64,000 bases of DNA from UBA6168 sp964573725 (GTDB taxonomy: Bacteria > Bacteroidota > Bacteroidia > Chitinophagales > Saprospiraceae): the NCBI GenBank assembly GCA_964573725.1, contig CAZNLJ010000004.1:62001-126000 (forward strand), in the 5' to 3' direction. The position numbers and the translations under genes are program-made. This document shows positions 17,374 through 26,438 of this stretch, piece after piece (the stretch's first letter is position 1; each line of letters starts with the position of its first letter). The notes under the pieces were generated by a model. It was given only the letters and a program-made list of their open reading frames with translations. It was not told the origin of the DNA and made no database searches.

Positions 17374-18834
17374 ATGGGCGATCCCAAAGGTTTCCTCAAG
17401 CACACCCGCGAACTGCCGTCCGCCCGCCCCGTAGCGGAAAGGGTCCGGGATTACCGCGAAATACAAGTGGAATTCCCAACCGAGAAAACGGTGGCACAGG
17501 CTGCCCGCTGCATGGACTGCGGCATTCCGTTTTGTCACCACGGCTGCCCCCTGGGCAATATCATCCCCGAGTTCAATGATGCCGTCTACCGGGAGGACTG
17601 GAGCGAAGCGGCCCGCATCCTCCTGCTGACCAATCATTTTCCGGAATTCACGGGGCGTATCTGTCCGGCTCCCTGCGAAGCCGCCTGCGTCCTCGGCATC
17701 AACCAACCGCCGGTGGCCATCGAACACATCGAGAAGACCATCGCCGAAACCGCCTGGTCCGAGGGCTACTTCACCCCCTCCCCGCCGGCCGTCCGCACCG
17801 GCCGGCAGGTCGCCGTGGTCGGCTCCGGTCCGGCAGGCCTGGCCGCCGCCGCCGAATTGAACCGCTTCGGACATACCGTGACCGTGTACGAACGAAACGA
17901 CCGCATCGGTGGGCTCCTCCGCTATGGGATACCTGACTTCAAACTGGAAAAATGGGTCATCGACCGGCGGCTGCAACTCATGGAAGCGGAGGGCATCCGT
18001 TTTCGGACCGGCGTCCATGTCGGTGTTTCCCTGGATGCCGCCGCCCTCCTGGCGGATTACGATGCCGTCCTGCTCTGCGGCGGTGCCACCATCCCCCGGG
18101 ACCTCCCCCTGCCGGGCCGGGACCTGGATGGCGTTCACTTCGCCATGGAATTCCTGGAAAAAAACAACCGCCTGGTCGCCGGCGATTCCCTCCCGGCGGA
18201 CCAAACCCTCCTCGCCACCGACAAACATGTCGTCGTCATCGGCGGCGGAGATACCGGTGCCGATTGTGTCGGCACCTCCAACCGACATGGCGCCGCATCG
18301 GTCACGCAACTGGAATTATTGCCGCAACCACCCGACCACCGCGCCGAAAGCACGCCCTGGCCCCTGTGGCCCATGATGTTGCGCACCTCCTCCTCGCATG
18401 AGGAAGGCTGCGACCGGCAATGGGCCATCCAAACCAAGGCCTTCGTCGGGGATGCCGAAGGCCGGCTCAAGGCCCTGCGCATCGTTTCCATCCAGTGGGG
18501 AAACAGCGGCTTCGAGGAAATTCCCGGCACGGAAAGGGACCTCCCTTGTGACCTCGCCTTCATCGCCGCCGGCTTCCTGTATCCCGACCCGGACGGCATG
18601 CTCGCGCAACTCGGTGTCTCCCTTACCGACCGACGGACCGTCCAGGACCAACACTACCGCACCGATGTCCCCAAGGTGTTCACCGCCGGCGATATGCGCC
18701 GCGGCCAATCCCTCGTCGTCTGGGCCCTCCGGGAAGGAAGGGATGCCGGCAAGGCGGTACACGCTTTCCTGTCGGAATCCGATGCCGATGACGTGCGCCC
18801 GACGCTCAAAGGTTCTGTCGGTTCAATTCCTTGA
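17374..18834 (+). CDS. gltD: glutamate synthase small subunit
   Basis: This 486-residue protein has the GltD layout: N-terminal Cys-rich 4Fe-4S region (CMDCGIPFCHHGCPLGN, then CPAPCEAACVLG), an FAD dinucleotide site (VAVVGSGPAGLAAAAELNRFGH), an NADPH site (VVVIGGGDTGADCVGTSNRHG) and the C-terminal FAD segment TAGDMRRGQSLVVWALREG. It passes electrons from NADPH to GltB. It follows gltB by 53 bases and is surely cotranscribed. Its last 29 bases overlap, tail to tail, the 3' end of the GMC oxidoreductase gene on the other strand. Confidence 0.96.
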   Translation: MGDPKGFLKHTRELPSARPVAERVRDYREIQVEFPTEKTVAQAARCMDCGIPFCHHGCPLGNIIPEFNDAVYREDWSEAARILLLTNHFPEFTGRICPAPCEAACVLGINQPPVAIEHIEKTIAETAWSEGYFTPSPPAVRTGRQVAVVGSGPAGLAAAAELNRFGHTVTVYERNDRIGGLLRYGIPDFKLEKWVIDRRLQLMEAEGIRFRTGVHVGVSLDAAALLADYDAVLLCGGATIPRDLPLPGRDLDGVHFAMEFLEKNNRLVAGDSLPADQTLLATDKHVVVIGGGDTGADCVGTSNRHGAASVTQLELLPQPPDHRAESTPWPLWPMMLRTSSSHEEGCDRQWAIQTKAFVGDAEGRLKALRIVSIQWGNSGFEEIPGTERDLPCDLAFIAAGFLYPDPDGMLAQLGVSLTDRRTVQDQHYRTDVPKVFTAGDMRRGQSLVVWALREGRDAGKAVHAFLSESDADDVRPTLKGSVGSIP

Positions 18835-20533
18835 CCGCAAAATCGCAGGCCCGGGCCGTCAGGGCCATATAAGTCAGCGAGGGGTTCTGGAAAGGGGAGG
18901 ATGCCATGCAGGCGCCGTCCGTCATGAATACGTTGGGACAAGCCCACAACTGGTTGTTACCGTTGAGGGCGCTCGTCTTCGGGTCCCGACCCATCCGGGC
19001 GGTCCCCATCTCATGGATACCGAAGCCGATGGGAATTTGCTGGTCGAATGTCCGGATATTGGTGGCACCTGCCGCTTCCAGCATCTCCACACTGTCCGAC
19101 AACATCTGCCGGGCCATTTGCTTCTCGTTCTCCCCGAAGGCGGCATCCATGACCAAGGTGGGCAGCCCCCATTTGTCGAGGGCCCCGTCGTCCAGGTATA
19201 CCTGGTTGCTTTCATAGGGCAGACATTCCCCGAAGGGAAACATCTGCACCGCCCACTTCCCGCTTTCCGGCCGGCTGATGGCATCCTTGAAACCGGGCCC
19301 GAAACCCAATTCCACCTCTTTCATGGCCGCCACTTCCCCCCATCCCTGCCGCCAACCGCTGCCGTACATGCCGAATCCCCGCCGGTAGTCGGGCTGGATA
19401 TCCTCCCGGATGTTCCGGTACCGCGGTATCAGGAAATGGTTCGGCCGCCGACCGAAATAATATTCGTCCGCATGATCGTCGAACTCCCCCGAGGCACCTA
19501 CCTGGAAATGATGGTCCATCAGGTATTTTCCTACCACGCCGCTGTCGTTGCCGAAACCCTCCGGAAACCGGCCGCTCTTGCTGTGGAGCAACAACCAGGT
19601 GGAATTCAGGCAGGCGGCATTGACGAAAATGATCCGGGCCTGGAACTCGTGCATCTCCCCCGTCCGGGCATCCAATACCCGGACACCGCTCGCCCGACCC
19701 TTCTTTTCATCGTATACCAACTCCACGGCGATGCTGTGGTGCCGCATGGTCAGGTTGCCGGTCTTCATCGCATCGGGAATGGTACTCGTCACACTGGTGA
19801 AATACCCGCCGTACGGACATCCCCGGTGGCATAGGTTGCGATACTGGCAGCGCCCCCGCTCCTTGTGGGTGTCGTCCGTCAGGTGCGCCGGCCGGCTCGG
19901 GATCAGCCGACGCCCCGGAAAAGCCTTCTCGATCCGGCCTTTGAAGGTCTCCTCGATGCAGTTCAAGGGCATATGGGGCAGAAAATGTGGACTGTCGGGA
20001 ACTTCCGGTATCCCGGCCGCCAAGCCGCTGATACCGGCATATTGCTCGACATAGCTGTACCAAGGTGCCAAATCCTGGTACCGGATGGGCCAGTCGCAGC
20101 CATGTCCGTCCATCGCGTTCTCCTCGAAGTCACGCTCGCTCAAGCGCCAACACTGGCGTGCCCACAAGAGCGATTTACCACCGGTCTGATACCCGCGGAT
20201 CCACCAAAAAGGCCGTTTCTGCGTGTACGGATGTTCCGTATCCTTCACGTAGAAATGCTTGGTCATCTCACTGAAGGCATAATTCTTCGATTGGATGGGA
20301 TACTCCTTCCGGGTTTCTTCCGTCACCCGCCCCCGGTATGGGTCCGCCCAGGGCGGCAACATGGCGGTCGGATAATCCTTCACATGCTCCACGGGGCGCC
20401 CCCGCTCCAGGCATAAGGTCTTCAGGCCCTTCTGGGTCAATTCCTTACATGCCCACCCCCCGGAAATGCCGGACCCGATGACAATCGCATCGTAAGTGGT
20501 GGGAATGGCCTCCTGCTTTTCTTCCTGTGGCAT
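18806..20533 (-). CDS. GMC family oxidoreductase
   Basis: I take the ATG at 20533 (MPQEEKQEAIPTTYDAIVIGSGISGG), giving 575 residues; upstream in-frame sequence belongs to the neighbouring gene. The FAD site is at about 14-45. Further flavoprotein features are GYQTGGKSLLWARQCWRLSERDF, HRGCPYGGYF and the C-terminal substrate-binding region GIHEMGTARMGRDP plus FMTDGACMASSPFQNPSLTYMALTARACDF. These enzymes oxidise sugars or polyols. The gene upstream (20607-21164) encodes the partner small subunit. The large subunit has no signal peptide of its own, so it may be exported as a complex through the partner's Tat signal (inference). Substrate unknown. Confidence 0.88.
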   Translation of the reverse strand: MPQEEKQEAIPTTYDAIVIGSGISGGWACKELTQKGLKTLCLERGRPVEHVKDYPTAMLPPWADPYRGRVTEETRKEYPIQSKNYAFSEMTKHFYVKDTEHPYTQKRPFWWIRGYQTGGKSLLWARQCWRLSERDFEENAMDGHGCDWPIRYQDLAPWYSYVEQYAGISGLAAGIPEVPDSPHFLPHMPLNCIEETFKGRIEKAFPGRRLIPSRPAHLTDDTHKERGRCQYRNLCHRGCPYGGYFTSVTSTIPDAMKTGNLTMRHHSIAVELVYDEKKGRASGVRVLDARTGEMHEFQARIIFVNAACLNSTWLLLHSKSGRFPEGFGNDSGVVGKYLMDHHFQVGASGEFDDHADEYYFGRRPNHFLIPRYRNIREDIQPDYRRGFGMYGSGWRQGWGEVAAMKEVELGFGPGFKDAISRPESGKWAVQMFPFGECLPYESNQVYLDDGALDKWGLPTLVMDAAFGENEKQMARQMLSDSVEMLEAAGATNIRTFDQQIPIGFGIHEMGTARMGRDPKTSALNGNNQLWACPNVFMTDGACMASSPFQNPSLTYMALTARACDFAVKELNRQNL

Positions 20534-20606
20534 ACGGTCTGTTTTTTTTGAAAGACGAATTGGCAATGCAAGCCGGCAGATGGAATCCGCTCCTTCGGCA
20601 GGGCGT

Positions 20607-21164
20607 TCAGGTGGCATAGGCCCGCTGCCCTTCCGGCATGGGCATACAGGGCTCGTACCGACCCGGTACCGGTACGTACTCCAGGACTTCCCCGGCACCG
20701 ACCTCACTGGTGAAATAGCCTACGACGGTCAGTTCCTTCAGCTGCCGCCAGGCAGCCTGTGCCGGACCGGCGGCATCCCCCGCAGCCCGGGCCGCCGCAT
20801 CCAGTGTCCGCAGGTAAGTTTCCTGCTCCCCGGCCGACAAGCCCATGAATCCGCCTGCCTCCCGGTCCAATTGTTCCAAGCCGGACACGAATGCATCCCG
20901 TACTTCCTGCGGACTCGCATCCTGCAGGATGGCATGGACGAAAGCCGGCACGCCGACCGCCGTCGCACCCGGTGTGGCGGTTTCCGGAAGGATGATGTCG
21001 CACAGCCGGTCCACCAGGGCCGCCTGCCCCTGGCGCAGGTAGGCCGGCCCGGCCGAACCCTTCGGGTCCGCCTGGCAACCGCCCAGCACCGCCGCCACGA
21101 CCGGCGCACTGACGGTTCCCCCCAACAACAGCGCCGCCCGGGAAAGGGCTTCTCTTCTGGTCAT
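20607..21164 (-). CDS. gluconate 2-dehydrogenase subunit 3 family protein, Tat signal
   Basis: This 185-residue protein opens with a twin-arginine signal (MTRREALSRAALLLGG) ending in a possible lipobox (LGGC near residue 29). The body matches the gluconate dehydrogenase small-subunit family: LVDRLCDIILPETATPGATAVGVPAFV, then LSAGEQETYLRTLDAAARAA and KELTVVGYFTSEVG near the end. The small subunit chaperones or exports the GMC flavoprotein encoded 73 bases downstream. A -7 element lies at 21247-21254. The two genes form one minus-strand operon. Confidence 0.86.
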   Translation of the reverse strand: MTRREALSRAALLLGGTVSAPVVAAVLGGCQADPKGSAGPAYLRQGQAALVDRLCDIILPETATPGATAVGVPAFVHAILQDASPQEVRDAFVSGLEQLDREAGGFMGLSAGEQETYLRTLDAAARAAGDAAGPAQAAWRQLKELTVVGYFTSEVGAGEVLEYVPVPGRYEPCMPMPEGQRAYAT

Positions 21165-21246
21165 ATCACTCTTTTTTTACCGAATTAATCCGGTGCCCTC
21201 ATGGCCGACCCCGGAAGGAATCGGCGCGGCGGACCACCGTACCGGA

Positions 21247-21254
21247 CAAATATA
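21247..21254 (-). promoter_or_regulatory. candidate -7 element for the GMC operon
   Basis: The minus strand reads TATATTTG, an exact TAnnTTTG match, 83 bases upstream of the small-subunit start. There is no TTG at 19 bases, so the -33 part is degenerate. The remainder of the gap 21165-21510 between the divergent genes shows no gene. Confidence 0.5.
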
Positions 21255-21510
21255 AGGCAAGCCCGATTTTCCACTTGGCATTTGTTGGGATTTTATCCCA
21301 TACTAGGCACCATTTGTTCGGACAGCCCGCCGGGGCCGCCACAAACCGCCGCTTTTTCCCACGATTTTCCGATCTTGCAAAATATTTCCCCTGTTCAAGC
21401 GCCTCACGCCATGAAAAACACCTTCGGCCGGCGTGGGGACCGCCATCGCCCGGACCGGAAAACACGGCATATCCTGATGGTCCCCCAAGCAGCCGAAAAA
21501 CCAGCCGCCG

Positions 21511-22074
21511 ATGTCGTTCCGTCGAATCCTGCCCGTCCTCCTGCTCTTTTTTTCGGCCCCTGGCGATAGCAACGGGCAGCCATTCACCACCGGACACGTG
21601 GGCATCGATTTCCAGTTCCTGGGAACCTCCGTCCACTTCGTGGGCAATGTCCTGGGAGAAACCCTTTTCGTCGGAGCCAGCATCGGTCTCCTGCCCAACC
21701 GCCTCGAATGGGTCCTGCTCGCAGACCGCTACCTGACCGAGGAAAACACGATTTGGTCCGGCAACCGACGGGAAGCCCAGGTGAACGACATCGACCAACT
21801 GGTCTTTTCCCACCTTTTCCTGCGCTGGAAACCGGCCTGCAACTGGTTCGAGGTGGACGGCGGCATCCGTTGGGCCGTTTTCTCCCGATCCGGATACGAA
21901 GTGGACGACCTCGGCCTGACCCGCTTCCGCGGCGCCTTCCTGCAACCCCTCTTCGGGCTCCACCGGCTCAAGGCCGGCTTCCGTTGCGATGCCGGCCGCA
22001 TGCGGGGCAGCTATTACGGGCCGGAAAAGGAATTCGTCGTCATCGCCACCCCCGCCATCCGGTATACCTTCTGA
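21511..22074 (+). CDS. exported hypothetical protein, probable beta-barrel
   Basis: I do not recognise the family. The 187-residue product has a Sec signal peptide (residues 1-22) with Gln23 after the likely cleavage site. The body alternates polar and hydrophobic residues in strand-like stretches (GIDFQFLGTSVHFVG, LEWVLLADRYL, AGFRCDAGRM) and ends in RYTF, an aromatic C-terminus typical of outer-membrane barrels. An eight-strand barrel is an inference. porX starts 128 bases downstream on the same strand. Confidence 0.65.
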   Translation: MSFRRILPVLLLFFSAPGDSNGQPFTTGHVGIDFQFLGTSVHFVGNVLGETLFVGASIGLLPNRLEWVLLADRYLTEENTIWSGNRREAQVNDIDQLVFSHLFLRWKPACNWFEVDGGIRWAVFSRSGYEVDDLGLTRFRGAFLQPLFGLHRLKAGFRCDAGRMRGSYYGPEKEFVVIATPAIRYTF

Positions 22075-22201
22075 CCGGCTTCTTTATCGGCCCGGAACAA
22101 CCGCCGTCAAAACAAATCGCGACCGGCGGTCGTTAAGCTTAGGATGGTCATGGGCATGCCGCCACCTGACCCCCATCCAACTCTCAAAGGAAACCGAACC
22201 T

Positions 22202-23761
22202 ATGGAAAATATCCGTATACTCTGGGCGGACGACGAAATCGACCACCTGAAACCCCAACTGCTCTTTCTCGAAAAAAAAGGCTACGAGGTCATCACCGTA
22301 ACCAATGGACACGATGCCCTCGAGGAATGTGCCGCAAACAACGATCTCGATGTCGTTTTCCTGGATGAAAGCATGCCCGGCCTGACCGGCCTGGAAACCC
22401 TCGCCCGCATCAAGGAAACCAACCCCCTGCTGCCCGTCGTCATGATCACCAAGAACGAGGCGGAACACATCATGGAGGAGGCCATCGGTGCCCAAATCGC
22501 CGATTACCTAATCAAACCGGTCAATCCTAACCAAATCCTCCTGACCCTCAAGAAAATCATCGACAACAAACGGCTCGTCCGCGAAAAAAATACCTCGGAT
22601 TACCAACAGGAGTTCCGGATGCTCTCCATGGAAATCAACAGCAGCCCGGACTTCGCCACCTGGGTGGACATCTACCGGAAACTCGTCAATTGGGAACTGA
22701 AGTTCGACCAGTCCGACTCTGGCCAGATGAGCGAAATCCTCGCCACCCAAAAACAGGAGGCCAACGCCGAGTTCGGTCGCTATATCACCAAGAATTATGA
22801 AAATTGGATCGGCGGCCGCAGCGAAGGCCCGGTCATGTCCCACAACCTTCTCCGCAGCAAGGTCTTCCCCAAAATGCGGGATGATATGCCGACCATCCTC
22901 CTCCTCCTCGACAACCTCCGCTTCGACCAATGGAAGGTCATCGAACCCATCCTCTCCGAAATTTTTCGCGTGGAAGAGGAGGATTATTTCTATAGCATCC
23001 TCCCCACCGCCACCCAATACAGCCGCAATGCCATATTTGCCGGCATGATGCCCGCCGATATCGAACGCAACTTTCCCAACCTCTGGAAAAACGACATGGA
23101 GGAAGGTGGCAAGAACCTCCATGAGGAGACTTTCTTCAACGCCCTCGTGTCCAAGACCATCCGTAAACCCCTGAAACACGCCTATGTCAAGGTCACCAAC
23201 GTCGCCCATGCCAAGGACCTGAACGACAACATCCTCAATTACCTCCACAACGACCTGACCGTCATCGTCTACAATTTCATCGACATGCTCTCCCATGCCC
23301 GGACGGAAATGGAAGTGCTCAAGGAACTGGCCGGTGACGAAAAGGCCTACCGCTCCCTGACCCGGTCCTGGTTCCTTCATTCGCCCCTCTGGTCCGCCCT
23401 GCAGCGCATCGCCGACCGCGGACAGGCCCAACTGATGGTCACCACCGACCATGGCACCATCCGGGTCAATACCCCCTCCCGGGTGGTCGGCGACCGCGAG
23501 ACCACCACCAACCTCCGCTACAAGGTCGGTAAGAGCCTCCAATACGAAAAGAAGGATGTCCTGGATATCCGCGACCCGAAACAGGCGGGACTCCCCCGGC
23601 CCAATGTCAGCTCCACCTTCATTTTTGCCCGGGAGGATGTCTTTTTCCTGTATCCCAACAATTACAATTACTACAACAACTATTACCGGAACACCTTCCA
23701 GCATGGCGGCATTTCCCTCGAAGAGATGATCTGTCCCGTCGTCAGGTTGAATACCCGCTAA
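22202..23761 (+). CDS. porX: PorX-like response regulator with PglZ domain
   Basis: From the ATG at 22202 (MENIRILWADDE) the protein is 519 residues, the family length; an upstream open frame is a shadow. The receiver domain (1-120) has acidic pocket D10/D11, phospho-acceptor D55 (VVFLDESMPG), T83 and K105. An all-helical linker follows, then a PglZ/alkaline-phosphatase-superfamily domain from about 200 (LLLLDNLRFDQWK, FYSILPTATQYSRNAIFAG, VTTDHGTIRVN). PorX works with PorY and SigP to control type IX secretion genes; the PglZ domain has been reported to cleave oligonucleotides. The T9SS-tailed CotH protein at 51749-54043 is a likely client of the system it controls. The SET-domain gene follows after 10 bases and lptC after that. 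Confidence 0.93.
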   Translation: MENIRILWADDEIDHLKPQLLFLEKKGYEVITVTNGHDALEECAANNDLDVVFLDESMPGLTGLETLARIKETNPLLPVVMITKNEAEHIMEEAIGAQIADYLIKPVNPNQILLTLKKIIDNKRLVREKNTSDYQQEFRMLSMEINSSPDFATWVDIYRKLVNWELKFDQSDSGQMSEILATQKQEANAEFGRYITKNYENWIGGRSEGPVMSHNLLRSKVFPKMRDDMPTILLLLDNLRFDQWKVIEPILSEIFRVEEEDYFYSILPTATQYSRNAIFAGMMPADIERNFPNLWKNDMEEGGKNLHEETFFNALVSKTIRKPLKHAYVKVTNVAHAKDLNDNILNYLHNDLTVIVYNFIDMLSHARTEMEVLKELAGDEKAYRSLTRSWFLHSPLWSALQRIADRGQAQLMVTTDHGTIRVNTPSRVVGDRETTTNLRYKVGKSLQYEKKDVLDIRDPKQAGLPRPNVSSTFIFAREDVFFLYPNNYNYYNNYYRNTFQHGGISLEEMICPVVRLNTR

Positions 23762-23771
23762 CCCAAGGTCC

Positions 23772-24170
23772 ATGTCCCAACGGATTCCCTCCCTTTATGT
23801 CGCGGAAAGCGAACTGGGCGGCCGGGGCGTCTTCACCGGCGAAGACCTCGACCCGGGCAGCCTCATCGAGGTCTGCCCGGTCATCGTCCTGCCGGAAAAG
23901 GACCTCCCCGTCATCCACCAAACCCGGCTGCACGACTATTACTTCCTTTGGGAGGAAGACCAACGGAAATGTGCCATCGCACTGGGCTTCGGCTCCCTCT
24001 ACAACCACGCCTACCGGCCCAATGCACATTATGTGGCCGATTACGAAGGGCAGACACTCGATTTTTACGCCCTCCGCCCTATTCCCGCCGGCTCGGAGAT
24101 CACCGTGAACTACAACGGCGAGCCCGATGTCGATACACCGGTCTGGTTCGACGAGCCGTCGAACCCTTAA
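23772..24170 (+). CDS. small SET-domain protein
   Basis: A 132-residue protein that is essentially one SET domain: LGGRGVFTGEDLDPGSLIEVCPVIV at the N-terminus, FGSLYNHAYRPNAHYV (the NH(S)xxPN cofactor motif) and IPAGSEITVNYNG (the GEELxxxY-like motif). SET proteins methylate lysine using S-adenosylmethionine. Bacterial single-domain versions are known but their targets are largely undefined. It lies 10 bases after porX and 10 bases before lptC, so it is cotranscribed with both. Confidence 0.85.
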   Translation: MSQRIPSLYVAESELGGRGVFTGEDLDPGSLIEVCPVIVLPEKDLPVIHQTRLHDYYFLWEEDQRKCAIALGFGSLYNHAYRPNAHYVADYEGQTLDFYALRPIPAGSEITVNYNGEPDVDTPVWFDEPSNP

Positions 24171-24180
24171 CTTGCCGCCC

Positions 24181-24768
24181 ATGATGACCGAAATCCGTTT
24201 TCCCCGGCCGGCCCTCCTCCCGTTCCTCCTCGTGATGCTGTGGTTACCCGGCTGCGAAAATGACATCAATGAGGTCAACCGCCTCTTCTCCCGGGAACAA
24301 ACCCTCGTCGAAACCGCCGCCGATGTGGAACTGCTGTTCAGTGATTCCGCCGTCCTCCAACTCCGTATCGTCGCCCCCACCCTGGTCCGCCACTTCTCCT
24401 CCTCCGAGCCTTTCCAGGAATTCCCGGATGGCCTGCTCGTCGAATTCTTTGAACAAGGACAACAAGACCGACCCTCCAGCCGGCTCACCGCCCGCTATGC
24501 CCAGCGTTTCGAACATTCCAACCTGTTCATCGCCCGCGACAGCGTGGTCTGGACCAGTGGGCGACAGGAAAGACTCGAATCGGAGGAATTGACCTGGGAC
24601 GAGGCGGGCGACAAGGTACATACCCGCAAATTCGTGGTCATGCAACGCCCCGGCGAGCTGATCTACGGACATGGGTTCGAATCCAACCAGGCTTTCACCA
24701 ACTGGCGTATCCGGGCCATCGAAGGCCGCATCCGGTCCGATGAATTGTCCGAAGGGTTGCAGGATTGA
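24181..24768 (+). CDS. lptC: LptC-like LPS transport protein
   Basis: From the ATG at 24181 (MMTEIRFPRPALLPFLLVML) the product is 195 residues. A hydrophobic N-terminus ends in a lipobox-like WLPGC. The rest matches Bacteroidota LptC: ETAADVELLFSDSAVLQLRIVAPTLVRH, FPDGLLVEFFE, then the beta-jellyroll strands RLTARYAQRFEHSNLFIARDSVVW, ESEELTWDEAGDKV and IYGHGFESNQAFTNWRI. LptC bridges LptBFG to LptA in moving LPS through the periplasm. No other lpt gene is in the window. It ends the porX-SET-lptC run. Confidence 0.85.
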   Translation: MMTEIRFPRPALLPFLLVMLWLPGCENDINEVNRLFSREQTLVETAADVELLFSDSAVLQLRIVAPTLVRHFSSSEPFQEFPDGLLVEFFEQGQQDRPSSRLTARYAQRFEHSNLFIARDSVVWTSGRQERLESEELTWDEAGDKVHTRKFVVMQRPGELIYGHGFESNQAFTNWRIRAIEGRIRSDELSEGLQD

Positions 24769-24961
24769 ACGGTGCCGGAACTGTCCCGGACCGCAACCTG
24801 CTGATGCCGGCAGGATACGGACGCGCAGCCGGCCGGCTGTAACCCTCCGGCCCCGGACAAGGGGCTCCCGCACCCGGATGCCGCTCCGCACTTCCGATGG
24901 AAGGCCCCTCTCCGATGCTACGGCCTCCGGCCCTCGATGTATACCTTGGAAAAAATCCCCC

Positions 24962-26413
24962 TCAATATCGGAGACATACATTCTTTGCTTCCGTGAAGAA
25001 CCGCAGGGCTTCCTCCCCGCCTTCCCGGCCTACCCCCGATTGTTTCATACCGCCGAAAGGGGTGCGCAGGTCGCGCAGCATCCAACAATTCACCCAGACG
25101 ATACCCGCCTGGAGGGCGGCGGCCACCCGGTTGGCCCGTGACAGGTCCCGGGTCCATACCGTTGCCGCCAATCCGTATTCCACGCCGTTCGCCAGCTGCA
25201 GGGCCTCCGCTTCGGTATCGAAGGGTTGTATCGTCACCACCGGACCGAATATCTCCTCCTGGTTGGTCCGGCAACCCAATGGCAACCCTTCGATGACCGC
25301 CGGCAACAGGAAAGCCCCACCCGATAAACGGCCGGACATTTCCGGCACGGTCCCCCCCGTCAGGATGGTCCCTCCCTCCTCCTGTGCCAACCGGAGATAA
25401 GAGAGGACCTTCTCCCGGTGCGCCAAGGAGACCAGGGAACCCAAATCGGAGCTTTCGGACGCAGGGTCGCCCGTCCGCAAGGCCTGTACCCGCCGGACCA
25501 AGGCATCCCGGAAAGGTGCGTACACCGAACGTTCGACATATACCCGGGAACCGCACAGGCATATCTGCCCATTGTTGGAAAAGGACGAACGGACGGTCGT
25601 CGCCAGGGCCTCCTCCAGGTCGCCATCCGCAAAAACCAGGACCGGGTTCTTTCCCCCCAACTCGAGGGACAATTTCTTGAACATCGGGGCCGCCGTCCGG
25701 GCGATCGTCCTGCCGGTGGCGGTCCCGCCGGTGAAACTGACCGCCTTGACCTCCGGGTGTTCCACCATCGCCTGACCGACCCGTGGTCCCAATCCGTGCA
25801 CGATATTCAAGACACCGGGCGGAAGCCCGGCCTCGCTGCATAGTTCCGAAAAAAGGTAGGCCGTCAGGGGTGTCAACTCGGACGGTTTCGCCACCACGCA
25901 ATTGCCGGCCGCCAAGGCCGGTGCAAGCTTCCAGGTAAACAGGTAGAGCGGCAGGTTCCAGGGAGAGATGCAAGCCACCACCCCGATCGGTTGCCGTAGG
26001 GTATAGTTGACGGCCTTTCCCTCCATGACATGCGCTTCCGTGGAAAAATGCAGGATGGCGGTGGCAAAAAAACGGAGGTTGGCCTCCGCCCGCGGAATGT
26101 CCACCTGTCGGGCCGTGGTGATGGCTTTGCCGCTGTCGACCGACTCCGCCTGCGCCAGCCGCCCGGCATGCCGGCCCACCAGGTCCGCCAAGCGGTTGAG
26201 CACCCCATACCGGAATTCCACCCCGGCCGTCGACCAGGCCGGAAAGGCCGCCGCCGCCGCTTCCACCGCCGCCGCCACATCCTCCGGCCCCGAATCGGGC
26301 AGGTGGGAATACACGGCTCCCGTCGCCGGCTGCACGTTCTTCAGGTATCGCCCGGATATCGCCGGCCGGAAAGATCCGCCGATGTAATTATGGAGCTGGG
26401 CTGGTAACATCAT
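24962..26413 (-). CDS. aldehyde dehydrogenase, 2-hydroxy/aminomuconate semialdehyde type
   Basis: A complete 483-residue ALDH with catalytic Cys285 (NNGQICLCG), Glu251 (SLELGGKNP), Asn153 (SPWNLPL) and Lys175 in VVAKPSE. The context WNLPLYLFTWKLAPALAAGNCVVAKPSELTP and the C-terminal NCWMLRDLRTPFGGMKQSGVGREGG resemble 2-aminomuconate/2-hydroxymuconate semialdehyde dehydrogenases and ALDH8A1, which act in tryptophan (kynurenine) or catechol breakdown. No other gene of those pathways is nearby, so the substrate assignment is tentative; NAD-dependent aldehyde oxidation is secure. The glutaminyl cyclase gene lies 25 bases upstream on the same strand. Confidence 0.85.
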   Translation of the reverse strand: MMLPAQLHNYIGGSFRPAISGRYLKNVQPATGAVYSHLPDSGPEDVAAAVEAAAAAFPAWSTAGVEFRYGVLNRLADLVGRHAGRLAQAESVDSGKAITTARQVDIPRAEANLRFFATAILHFSTEAHVMEGKAVNYTLRQPIGVVACISPWNLPLYLFTWKLAPALAAGNCVVAKPSELTPLTAYLFSELCSEAGLPPGVLNIVHGLGPRVGQAMVEHPEVKAVSFTGGTATGRTIARTAAPMFKKLSLELGGKNPVLVFADGDLEEALATTVRSSFSNNGQICLCGSRVYVERSVYAPFRDALVRRVQALRTGDPASESSDLGSLVSLAHREKVLSYLRLAQEEGGTILTGGTVPEMSGRLSGGAFLLPAVIEGLPLGCRTNQEEIFGPVVTIQPFDTEAEALQLANGVEYGLAATVWTRDLSRANRVAAALQAGIVWVNCWMLRDLRTPFGGMKQSGVGREGGEEALRFFTEAKNVCLRY

Positions 26414-26438
26414 GGTCGTTCAGCTTGGACGGATGGGA

